This document shows, one piece after another, positions 34,366 through 44,194 of a DNA stretch of 64,000 nt (the stretch's first letter is position 1; each line of letters begins with the position of its first letter). The DNA is from Cordia subcordata (lineage: Eukaryota; Streptophyta; Magnoliopsida; Boraginales; Cordiaceae). A program made the translations under genes and the position numbers. The stretch lies in the NCBI GenBank assembly GCA_028554755.1, contig JAPTOF010000017.1, positions 62,001 through 126,000 of the forward strand, written 5' to 3'. Under the pieces are notes generated by a model that saw nothing but the letters and a program-made list of their open reading frames with translations, ran no database searches and was not told the origin of the DNA.

Positions 34366-36595
34366 ATGGGGAAAAAGAAGAGGTCTAGTGCTTCAAAAAC
34401 TAGAAAAAGTGCAAGGTTAGCTTCAAAATATGATCTTGGCAACTATGAAGAAGAAGACGACTATACTTTGGACACTTATATGGAGCTCAAAGAAGCGTGT
34501 GAAACCATTAACAAATCAATGTCTAGCTCGAAATCCTCTTCTCCCTCCAGCCCTTGTGTGCAAAAGCTCGAGAAGAACCTTGATGAAGCTAAAAGAGAGC
34601 TTGTGCATAGCCTCACCAAGAAGAGTCAACCATGGCAAGAAGAGAAGGAAAATAATCTTGAAGATCTGGCTGCTCCCTTTTCAAGCTTCCATGGACAGCA
34701 ACTTAATGCTTGGAGAAAATCTCTTCTGGAAGATGAAGATGGAGCCCTCTCACCATCATTTTCAAGCTCACATGGCCTTAATCCTCCTCTTTTCGCTAAG
34801 GAAAAGCTTGAAGAAACTCCTCCCATGGTAGCCGAAATGCAAGAAATGGAAAACTTTGTTGGTCAAAGTGGCAGTCAAAATGCTCCAAATGGCAAGGAGA
34901 ACAAGATTCTTGCACCAAAATCTGTAGCTAAGCCTCCATTTTCGCTTGAAAAAGCAAAAAATTCCAACAAAGGTAGCTCGGTTTTGGTGGGAGAAAATAG
35001 GAATACATGTTGGTCATTACCCAATGGGTTTTCAGCTGGACAAGTACATACAAAATCAGACTTTGCAGCTATTTCTTCTGGCCAAAAGGACGCCCATTCA
35101 GCCCCCTCCAATCACATCTCAACAACTCATCCTATTGGGAATATCATTGGCAACCCAAATTCAAATTTGCAAGCACATGCACATGGCTTTTCCCCCCAAA
35201 CCAAATCTGATGCCTTCGAAATGGGACAAGCACACTTGGACGAAAATTTCCCACCTCTTCTTGCTAGGTCAGCAACTTCTTTTCCAAATCAGCAAAACAA
35301 CATGATGTGGCATCCACATGTGCAAAGCAAATCTCAAGGTAAATCTCGGCCTCTTTCTCAACCTATTGATCATGAAGCTTCAAAGTTTGAGGATCAAATT
35401 GATTCCAGCCACCTTCATCAAGCATCAAGCCGAAATGCATGGAACTCTTGCAAAGATTGGAAAGACCATCTTGTTGGTAACCTCATGCACTCTCTTAAAC
35501 TTGATTTCCATGAACCTATTGTTGAAAATGGAAGAATAGGTGCTGCCCACCAAGTGATGTTTTTGAAGAGGGAGATGAGCATTGGAAATATTGCCTAATT
35601 GGCCAATTCTTAGATAGGCCTCCCCCATTCTTTCTCCTTAGGAAAATGGTTGATATTCATTGGAGAAACTTTGGCAAGGTGGAGATTAAATCGGCTGAAA
35701 ATGGTTTCTTCATTTTTAGGTTTGAAAATGATGAGTTCTGCAATCAAGTTATGAAGCAACTTTGGCACGTTAATCACCAGCCTCTCTTGTTAAGAAAGTG
35801 GGATGCAAATGCACAAATAATCAATTTTGGATGGCAAAAAGTCCCACTTTGGGTAAAGCTTAGAAATGTTCCATGCTCGCTCATCACTCGTAGAGGTCTT
35901 AGCTACATTGCAAGTTCTATTGGCATTCCATTACAAATGGATAAGCTAACGGAATCACTTACCTTTGTTGGTTTTGCAAGAGTGTGTGTCGAAATGGATC
36001 TTTCAAAGACACTCCCGGATCAAACCTATATGAAATTGAGAAATGGGGATTGGGCAAAAATTGACATCGAATATGCATGGAAGCCACTTGTTTGCTCTTC
36101 TTGCAAGATAGTTGGACACTCCCTTGCTACGTGTCCAAATGGTCCTACAAAAAATGCTCCAAGGCAAGCACCTAATGTGATTGGAAAGAAGAATGATAAT
36201 TGGAAGATTGCAAAGAATAGGAGAGTATGGAAGAAAATGGAGAATACTAATCCTACCCCACTCTCCAATGTGGTGGTTGATTCAGATTTGGCAAAGAATT
36301 CAGCCACTATTGTTGAAGAAACATTGGAAAATAATCGTTTTGCGGCCCTAAATGCAAATGAAGGCACATCAAAAGAAGAGAATGAATTGACAAAGAGTGA
36401 TGAAGTTAATGCCACGATCCAAGAAATGAAGCAAATGTTGCTGATTTGGGCACCCACCAACATGAAAATCAAAATGAAATGTAATTGGATGAAGAGAATT
36501 TGAGGGCTGAGCAAGATAAATGGAACAGGAATGTTGGGAACACAATTGAAGACTCTCGGACCAGATTTGAAGATCCCTCTCCCGATCCCATTTGA
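34366..36595 (+). pseudogene. A4 ORF1 (DUF4283 + CCHC protein), nearly intact
   Basis: About 743 codons, start at MGKKKRSSASKTRKSARL. Order: basic tract (residues 1-20), acidic/Ser-rich region with LDEAKRELVHSLTKKS near residue 75, FPPLLARS near residue 295, NAWNSCKDWKDHLVGNL, DUF4283 from about residue 400 (YCLIGQFLDRPPPFFLLRKMVDIHW), knuckle CSSCKIVGHSLATC near 36,093-36,134, long acidic tail ending FEDPSPDPI. Only three breaks: one-base losses near 35,546 and 36,425, and TAA near 36,480 where A0 has Gln. Predicted RNA-binding ORF1 protein acting with LINE RNA; nuclear entry inferred from the basic tract. Confidence 0.88.
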
Positions 36596-36661
36596 TGTGT
36601 CTTTAAATTTTCCTTTGATGTCTTTCTTTTTGGGTTTTTCCCTTTTGTCTTGATTATCTTA

Positions 36662-36711
36662 CCCCTCAAGCCGTGATTTTCTTTATGTTGTTGTATCTTT
36701 GGCTTGAGGGG
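36662..36711 (+). other. 3' UTR hairpin of A4
   Basis: CCCCTCAAGCC (36,662-36,672) pairs perfectly with GGCTTGAGGGG (36,701-36,711); loop 28 bases. This is the G-C version of the stem. Confidence 0.8.
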
Positions 36712-36769
36712 TTTTGGGTTGTACATGTTACAAATTGCGATTTTAATAAACTCACTTAATCCGCAAAAA

Positions 36770-37474
36770 AACACTTACAAGTTTGCATAATGAGTGGGCA
36801 ATGATTAGAGACTCCAGGCCAAACCACCAAAAGAAAGGATTGTTGATATGATTGAATCCAATTTGCATTGATCAACACCCTATCAAGTTTGCTGGCCAAG
36901 AAGTTATCTTTATCACCCTTGTTAGTCTAAGTAAAATGTGGACCATGTGCTTTAGCTTCATGAAGATTAGCATTGGCAATAAACTTTTGAAAATTCCAAG
37001 TATTCTTTGGAATGGATGAAGAGTTAGATTTATCCCCACAATGCAAGACTTCATTAAAATCCCCCATGATACAGAGATCACTATCTTCACACCAAGTGCA
37101 CCATTCCTCAAGTTTACTCCAAAGTATGTTTCTTTTAGAAGCATCATTATGCCCATAAACAAAAGCCACAAAGAAAGATTTATGCATATGATCATCAAAA
37201 TTGTAGAGAAGAGCTTGATCACAAGATTCAACAAAAGTGGCAAGAATGTTTTTTCTCCAAAAGAGCCAAATTCTCCCCTTCACCAAATCATCAATGTGAT
37301 TGTTGAAACCCAAATTCCAAAGTTGGAGCCAATGTGTTTAATGCTATCATGAGAAACCACTTTGTTCTCCAAGAGACAAAAAATATCCAAGCAATGCTTA
37401 TTGATCAAAACTTTAACTTCCTTTTGTTTACTAGGGGAATTGAAGCCCCTAGTATTCCAAGATCAAAATTTCAT
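36770..37474 (-). pseudogene. M2 ORF2, endonuclease
   Basis: Minus strand from ATG at 37,474-37,472 (SWNTRGFNSPSKQKEV, with TGA as the fourth codon), LLENKV, then a frameshift near 37,315, KGRIWLFWRKNI, CIMGDFNEVLHCGDKS near 37,065-37,020, GPHFT then TAG in place of Trp. It continues to the A4 target site. The start overlaps the ORF1 stop as ATGA (37,474-37,471). Confidence 0.83.
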
Positions 37475-38651
37475 TTAGAAGGTGAAGAAGGAGCTCTAGG
37501 CTCCAGGTTACAATTGCTCTTTGCATTTGAAGTTTCATTACTAATCAATTCCGAATTGGAACAATGATTTTTGTTTTGCTGCAACTCTCCTTCTTCTAAG
37601 TTCCGCATGGTGTCAAGTGCCTCAAAATGATTAATGTTCATGGATTTAAAGCAAGAGGGGTCTTGGAATACCTTGGAGGGAAAGGGCGGCCAAGAGGTGG
37701 AATTCTTCTTCTTGGAAGATTGCACATCCGTTTGGGGAGCTATAGGTGGCTCTTGTAACTTTAAGGGATTTTTTTTCCTCTCCACAACATGCCACTCATT
37801 ATGTACCTTAGGAGTTTGCTTAGGGAAGTTTCTTTGTGGAGGGGAGGCTTTAGGCTTTTAGGGCACTTTTCTTCAACATGATCCACCATCTTGCAATGGG
37901 TGCATTTGATAGGCTTCCATGCATATTCAACCTCAACTTTTGCTTTAGCGCCATTTCTAAGTTTAGGGAAAATGACATCCGGGAGCTTATCATCCAAATC
38001 CACCTCAATGCATACTCTAGCAAATTTAAGATTTCTCCTTGAGTTGGTGAGGGCATCCACTTGAATTGGCTTTCCTATGAATAAGGCAACATAGCCTAAT
38101 CCCCTTTTAGAGTAAAGGCTCATTGGGACATCCCATAGCTTGACCCATATAGGAACTTTCTTGCTTGAAAGATTCACAAATTCAAGATTTGGCTCCCATT
38201 TTCTCAAAAAAAGTGGCCTATGGTTGACATGCCATAATTGTTGTAAGACTTTTTGACAAAACTCTTCCTTCTCAAACTTGAAAATAAAGAGACCCCTTCC
38301 TTTTGTAAAGATATCAACTTTTCCAAACTTCCACCAAGCAAAGTTAACCATATTTTTTTTGCGTGGAAAGTGAGATTTGTATTAGTAATGAATTTGTACA
38401 AGAGAGTCAAAAGAGAAAAGGGGTAGCCTATACAAGAATATCTTCAAGCCCCCAAAGTTTACAAAGTTAACCATATTTCTAATTAGGAAGAGTGGAGGAG
38501 GTTCCCCAAGGAATTTCCCAACTAAACAATGGGTCCAATAGTTATCCCCATCTTCATATAAGTCCTCCAGGGGATCTTGAACTTCCCTATTACCCTCAAT
38601 GATATTGATAACATGTTCTTCCTCAAACTTAAGATTAGTTTCCATAAATTC
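37471..38651 (-). pseudogene. M2 ORF1 (B-type DUF4283 + CCHC)
   Basis: From 38,651: LAEFMETNLKFEEEHVINIIEGNREVQDPLEDL, YWTHCLVGKFLGEPPPLFLIRNMVNF, interrupted by T1, then WWKFGKVDIFTKGRGLFIFKFEKEEFCQKVLQQLWH, VPIWVKLWDVPMSLYSKRGLGY, knuckle CTHCKMVDHVEEKC near 37,905-37,860. Frameshift near 37,860; the C-terminus ends APSSPSK at TGA 37,473-37,471. B-type, directly joined to ORF2. Confidence 0.83.
38355..38461 (-). mobile_element. T1: about 107-bp LINE 3' tail insertion
   Basis: Poly(T), then TGCGTGGAAAGTGAGATTTG..., i.e. only the last eight or so ORF2 codons (LWGLEDILV) plus 3' UTR. Flanked by CAAAGTTAACCATAT (38,340-38,354 and 38,462-38,476). Nearly identical to the end of L2. Confidence 0.85.
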
Positions 38652-38911
38652 CGCCAGTGCTGAGATATTGCAAGGAACTTTATCACTCATTCGGTTGGAA
38701 ATGGCACTAGCACACATTTTTGGCTTGATAAATGGCACTCAAGAGGGATTCTCCACAATAATTGGAGCTCCACTTTCCCCTCTCCACCACTTTACGCAAA
38801 GGTTAGAGATGCTTTCCAAAACAACTCTTGGATTTGGCCTATCCATTTGATTTTTTTTTGCGGATTAAGTAAGAATTAAGAAATCGCAAAATGAGTACAA
38901 CAACTACAAAT

Positions 38912-38959
38912 CCCCTCAAGGTAGAATACAAATAATACAATCAAATTTTGCTTGAGGGG
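38912..38959 (-). other. 3' UTR hairpin of A5
   Basis: CCCCTCAAG (38,912-38,920) and CTTGAGGGG (38,951-38,959) are perfect inverted repeats; same stem as A4, shortened by two pairs. Confidence 0.72.
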
Positions 38960-38985
38960 AAGAGTAAAAGAAAAACAAAGCATAC

Positions 38986-40773
38986 TGATGTCTTCTTTCG
39001 AGTGCAAGCTTTAAAAGACCCGCAAGCGTACGGATGTGCAATATAGTGTATACGAGTGCAGGTGTCGAACCACAGGGAGGCGTGAATGATGTGAATGCAT
39101 TCTATGCTTGGTATCCTGAAAGTGCCAAAGAGAAAGATCTAAACTATATATATTTCTTTTCTTTTGGATTTTGGATTGTCGGGAGCTCTATGTAAATGAA
39201 ATAAAACTAAACTATGAATAAAAACAAATAGAAACGCAAGTTGATTAAGAGGAAACTAACAATTGGAAAGGGATTAGGGTGACTTTGGCTTATGAATGGG
39301 TAATTCTATACTCAAATGCTATGGGATTAAGGGATGCTGGCTAACTCTCATAATTGCTCTTAACTAGGTTGCTAATTAGTGTCCTGATTTCCCCCTAGGA
39401 CTCGGTGCGAGTCCGTCCCTAGGCGACGTCTCCTAGAGCTACGGCGTGGTCCTTATGACCTAGGGCCTCAAGAGTGACTAACTAATTTTCTAGGTGGCTT
39501 AGAATGAACCTACATTAGTACCTAAACCATTGGCTGGGTTTAAAACCAAGACCTAATGTTGCTAAGGTCGACTAAATCTATCCTGAAACCTATTGGCTGG
39601 ATTTAAAGCCAAAGGAGACTCGACCTAGACTAGCCCTAAATTATGCTTCGTCATTCTAAGGTCACTACAGCAAGATTTCACTTGCTAGTGCGTGCAGAAA
39701 TATGCGCTATTGAAGTTATGCTCGTTACTAGGCATGCTAATACGCATATAGACATGAATAAAAGCACTACCCACTTCATAGCATCCACATATAAACACAT
39801 AGACATGAGTATAACATGGATTAGATGTGTTTAGTAACAAACAAACTTCAATTTATATACATGTTATTCATCTAGGCATTTTATCAAACACATAGACATG
39901 CATGAAAGAACACCCAATTAAACAAGACAAATCAAAACATATATATATTCAGCCATCATATCCCATATCATAAGAGTATAAAATCAACCCATTACATAAG
40001 TTTAATCACCCTATACAAATCTACTCGAGCATAATGGAAAATAGAATGAAAGAGATATAACGAAACTCCCCTTTCATCCTAGCTAATCTTGACTGCAGCT
40101 TTGAATAGATTTGCTCCAAAAGATTGTTGAATCCTCTAACTCAAGCCTGGTTCTTGATGAAAAGTGTGTGAAAAGGGCGTGTGAAGCGGCTAGAGAATAG
40201 GGTTAAGTGTGTGTGAGGTTTAGGTGTGAAGTGCGTGTGTGGCTCCTTCTAAAATTCTGCTCCGCATCGGGCTTTATTTATAGATTCGCGCATAGCCGGT
40301 TGACCGGCCTCTGGAGTACTCGACCGGCTTTCTACTAGGGCTCTCTGGAGTGGCCGGTCGACATAGCCGGTCGACCGGCTCTTGAAGGGGGGTCGTCCGG
40401 CTTTTCGATGGATTTTTCTGGAGTGGCCGGTCGACCTAGACGGTCGACCGGCTCTTCTTCCTTGGTCGTCCGGCTGACTTCCGTCATCCAATTTTTCGTC
40501 TTTTCGGCCTTTAGTCTTCTCTCTTAGACCCGTGCATGTCCTATCTTCATCACCTTTCATCGTCCAATCTTTGTCTTAGCCCAGAGTTCACCTAAATCAT
40601 TGAAAACAAGCAATTAGTGTAGTAATTTATCTCTTAAACTCAATCTGCACATTTGTTTACGCTTAAGCCTATTCCTATCAAAAGTACTACACTAATGCAT
40701 CATTATAAGCATTCAACACCTCTAAAATATAAGTAAATGGCAATGCAAACACACACCAAATCACAACTCATCA
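38986..40773 (-). repeat. Athila 3' LTR
   Basis: 1,788 bp. About two dozen mismatches against the other LTR by eye (roughly 1.3 percent), mostly C/T or G/A changes. The TATA box is at 40,274-40,284. Small apparent frames inside it are not conserved coding sequence. Confidence 0.95.
40274..40452 (-). promoter_or_regulatory. LTR promoter: TATA box and upstream GGTCGACC array (3' LTR)
   Basis: On the minus strand TCTATAAATAA (40,284-40,274) is a good plant TATA box about 490 bases into the LTR. Just upstream (40,295-40,452) lie at least five copies or half-copies of the palindrome GCCGGTCGACCGGC, far more GC-rich than their surroundings. Probable U3 control region; factor unknown. Confidence 0.6.
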
Positions 40774-40792
40774 ACACCCCCAAACCTTCTCC
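40774..40792 (-). promoter_or_regulatory. Polypurine tract next to 3' LTR
   Basis: Minus strand GGAGAAGGTTTGGGGGTGT abuts the LTR. It primes plus-strand DNA synthesis. A near copy with the same neighbouring GCTTGAGGACAAGC sequence is at 41,726-41,760. Confidence 0.75.
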
Positions 40793-42197
40793 TTGCTTGT
40801 CCTCAAGCAAGCTTAATCTTCAATTTTATTTCTAAAGCTGATACAATGGATTGCCTAAAGGACTGACTCGCTATCAGTATTAATTTGAGAAACATGAAGG
40901 GGCATTCCTATTGTGAAGAGATCCCTAAGCCTCTTTGGATCTTCCCTCTACTCATAAGGGGTCTCGTTCCTCATGGGAATTTCCCAAGTAGCCAATCCAC
41001 CACAAGCCTAGGATTCTAACTCACGCACTCGGGATATTGATATTTCGCGCTTCCTCAACTGACATGGCCTCCCTAACATACACCAAGCCTCAAAGATAAG
41101 AAGAGAGAGTATACGAACTCAATGGCTTTTTATAAGCCTTATTCACATGTCTACAAAGATGATAACTTGTGCTAAGTTGACATTGTGTCACTTATGCACT
41201 TATTCACTAACTTTTAGGTGCCTTTGGCTTTTCTTCATTCATAGATTTTTGCACCTTTTTGCCTCTCTTTTTTTTTTCATATGCTTTGTATTGGATTCTC
41301 AAAACGGAAGAAAAAGAAATGCTTAGGCATATCAACAAGAACCAATCAAGGAAGGGGTACTCACATCAATAACCCCTTTTTTTTTTTTAACACTCTTTTC
41401 CTACCAAGCTATGGGGTGGCTACAAGGGTTATTCTTTTGAGGTTCTCACTCCCCACAACTTTTAATGACATCCCCTCCAAGACCTAGTTTTCAAACCACT
41501 CTATTCCTTCCCCTACAATGCTTCTCATCTTCATAAATCAATAGAGTCAATCACAAAAGCCAATACAATGATCAACAAAGAATTAAATGACTCTATATGC
41601 ATCAAAATTGAAAAAAAAAATTTCACCATTAATATGCATGATGCAATCTACCCTAAAAATTTTCACCATTAATATGCATGATGCAATCTACCCTAAGTAA
41701 AATATAACAAGAAAACCAAACTCCCACACCCCCAAACCTAAACTTTGCTTGTCCTCAAGCAAAAAGAACAAAGCACAACAAAAACAAGCAAGTCATCATT
41801 ACACAACGAGTAAGGATGGTGGGGATAGGGTGCAAACAAGGGGAACAAGTGGAGAAAGGATAGATACAACCTTGCATTCTCTTCAAAGCTTTCCATGCCA
41901 ACTCCCAATCACCATACTCTTAACCTGTGACTCACAATTCACAAACACTCACAAAGAAAACAAGATTAGTAGCATTGCCTATGCATACTTGCATTGGCAT
42001 GTGCAATAATAAGCAGTGGTGTATCTTATAGGACAAAGGATTGGGATTCAACACTTTTAGTTGGGTGCAAGAAAGATAAAAGAAAGAAAATAAAAAGAAA
42101 CGAAAGTAAAACAAATGCAAAACTATAGAATTGAACCTAGGTTGCCTCCTAGTAGCGCTAACCACCAAGCCGTCAGCCAGGCAAATACCAGCTCATT
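40793..42197 (-). other. Athila 3' non-coding region
   Basis: About 1.4 kb between integrase and polypurine tract. No open frame with a recognisable product; an env-like gene, present in some Athila elements, is absent or unrecognisable. It holds a second polypurine-like tract (41,726-41,743) and a short tandem duplication. Confidence 0.7.
41618..41695. repeat. About 39-bp tandem duplication
   Basis: TTTCACCATTAATATGCATG followed by ATGCAATCTACCCTAA occurs twice in a row in the Athila 3' non-coding region. Confidence 0.85.
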
Positions 42198-42640
42198 TCA
42201 ACTTCCATAGGTGGGATCCTGAAGCTTTAAAACCTCTACACGAGCCATGCTCAGATCATATGCGTGCTTCAGGCGTTGCCCATTCACCGTCAACTCTCGG
42301 CCATCCTTCAAGTCTTTAATCTTGACTGCTCCGAAAGGATAGGCAATCATCACCTCATATGGACCATCCCATCTCGTCTTAAGCTTACCTGGAAAAAGCT
42401 TCAGTCGTGAGTTAAACAACCAAACTTTATCCGAGGGAGAGAATGATTTCTTAATAATGTGTTTATCATGAATCCTCTTCATCCTATCCTTATAAAGTTT
42501 AGCGTTCTCATATGCCTCGTATCTAAGCTCTTCCAATTCCGCTAGGTCTAGCCTCCTTTTCTCACCTGCTCTTGCCAGGTCAAAATTTAGGGCTTTGATT
42601 GCCCAATACGCTCTATGCTCAAGTTCTCGGCAAGTGACAA
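42198..42640 (-). pseudogene. Athila integrase C-terminal domain
   Basis: Minus strand from ELEHRAYWAIKALNFDL through KDRMKRIHDKHI, SPSDKVWLFNSRLKLFPGKL and the GPY/F-type motif TRWDGPYEV to the stop (QDPTYGS, 42,198). Out of frame with the core by a small deletion near 42,640. The segment between (42,640-42,705) encodes the usual TPIGMSPYRLVFGKACHLP, in the core's frame. Confidence 0.85.
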
Positions 42641-43089
42641 GCTTTACCGAAAACCAATCTATATGGAGACATACCAATAGGAGTCTTAAAGGCGGTACGG
42701 TAGGCCTACAAAGCATCATTTAGCCTAATAGACCAATCTTTTCTATTGGGCCTAACCGTTTTCTCTAAAATGTGTTTGATCTCTCTATTGGACACCTCAA
42801 CTTGTCCACTAGTCTGCGGGTGATAAGGAGTGGCTACCTTATGGGTGAATGAATATTTCCTCAACAAGGCCTCTAAAGTCCTATGGCAAAAATGCAAACC
42901 CCCATCACTAATTAAGACCCTAGGGACTCCAAATCTAGCGAAAATGTTCTCTTTAATAAATTTAACCACTACCGTATGGTCATTAGTCTGTGTAGGAATA
43001 GCCTCAACCCATTTGGACACATAGTCAACGGCCACTAGAATGTATTGACACCCAAAGGAAGGTGGAAATGGACCCATGAAGTCTATACC
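42641..43089 (-). pseudogene. Athila integrase catalytic core
   Basis: [23 protein letters not shown] residues visible: Asp in [11 protein letters not shown], Asp in ISDGGLHF, Glu in [15 protein letters not shown]. Bounded by two TAG codons (43,090-43,092 and 42,706-42,708) at positions where relatives have Trp. Joins element ends to target DNA in the nucleus. Confidence 0.9.
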
Positions 43090-43923
43090 CTAAACATCGA
43101 ACAACTCGCAAGGAAGAATAGGGGATAAAGGCATCATGTTTCTCTTAGAGATGGACCCGAATTGTTGACATCTAAAACACTTCATGCAATATTCCTGGGC
43201 ATCCCTAAAGAGAGTAGGCCAAAAGAGTCCACTTTGCAAGACCTTAGCGGCAGTCTTCTTCCCACTAAAGTGACCCCCACACCCCTCATCATGACACATG
43301 CTCAACACGCTCTCAAACTCCTCCTCAGGCACACACCGGCGAATCATTTGATCCGCACACACTTTGAAAAGATAAGGGTCTTCCCAAAAGAAATGCCTAA
43401 CTTGTGCTAGGAACCTATCTTTTTCTCTTTTCTCCCAATGGGAAGGAAAACGCCCTGTGGCAAGATAATTGACAATATGAGCAAACCAAGGTATGTGATG
43501 GGAGATAGCAAATAATTGCTCATCGGGGAATGAATCATGGAAAGGAGTTGGATCACTAGAAGACTCATAAACAAGACGGGAAAGATGATCCGCCACTAAA
43601 TTTTCTCTACCCTTTTTATCCCTAATTTCTATGTCAAACTCTTGAAGGAGGAGCAACCACCTAATCAAGCAGGGCTTAGATTCTTTCTTGGACAACAAAT
43701 ACTTCAAGGCCGCATGATCGGTGTAGACAATCGCTTTGGATCCCAGGATGTATGACCTAAACTTGTCAAGAGAGAAGACTATCGCTAGAAGCTCTTTTTC
43801 CGTAGTGGTATAATTCTTTTGCGCTTCATCAAGAGTCTTGCTAGCATAGTATACAACATGGGGCAACTTATCCTTCCTTTGACCTAAAACAGCTCCTATT
43901 GCATAATCGGATGCATCACACAT
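43090..43923 (-). pseudogene. Athila RNase H and integrase zinc finger
   Basis: Open frame of 277 codons: RNase H ([57 protein letters not shown]), then the integrase HHCC finger ([27 protein letters not shown]). The true upstream continuation lies in another frame near 43,950 (a short deletion), connecting to 43,924-44,194, which still encodes RT thumb blocks such as RSFLGHAGFYRRFIKDFS. Confidence 0.9.
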
Positions 43924-44194
43924 AACCTCAAATGGGAGGCGTAGTTAGGTGGTTGGATAATCGGGGATGTAGACAATAAGGATTTAAGCCTATTGAAAGC
44001 TCTAACACATTCATCATCAAAGTCAAAAGGAACATCTTGTGCTAGGAGCCTAGACAAGGGACGTGCAATGTGACTAAAATCCTTAATGAATCTACGATAA
44101 AATCCTGCATGTCCTAGAAAAGATCTAACATCCTTGACACACTTAGGGACAACAACTTTTCAATTAATTCAACCTTAGATGGGTCGACTTGAAT

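Larger units (their letters stand above)
34228..36769 (+). mobile_element. A4: best-preserved ORF1-only LINE
   Basis: 2,542 bp inserted in M2 ORF2, flanked by a perfect 15-bp duplication AACACTTACAAGTTT (34,213-34,227 and 36,770-36,784). Starts AAAAGCAAAGG..., leader CTCTCTCTAGAAACAAATGCTCTCAC, ORF1 34,366-36,595, hairpin, terminal motif CTCACTTAATCCGC, poly(A). No ORF2 sequence. Fewest coding breaks of the family. Confidence 0.93.
32737..38651 (-). mobile_element. M2: minus-strand ORF1+ORF2 LINE, 3' part lost
   Basis: Pieces: 32,737-34,227 (RT), 36,770-37,474 (endonuclease), 37,471-38,354 and 38,462-38,651 (ORF1). A4 and tail piece T1 are inserted. The RT ends at SGLHINHANTF without connection, zf-RVT or poly(A) because of the P4/M2 junction. 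At the 5' side P5 begins near 38,652 inside ORF1. Confidence 0.82.

Noticed and set aside
40249..40560. A 103-codon minus-strand frame in the Athila LTR (repeated at 49,471-49,782)
   Set aside because: It crosses the TATA box and the GC-rich palindrome array, has a low-complexity Arg/Gly/Ser composition and no known domain; both copies exist only because the LTR is duplicated.
40793..42197. An env-like gene in the Athila element
   Set aside because: No long frame, signal peptide or membrane segment on the element's strand in this 1.4 kb.
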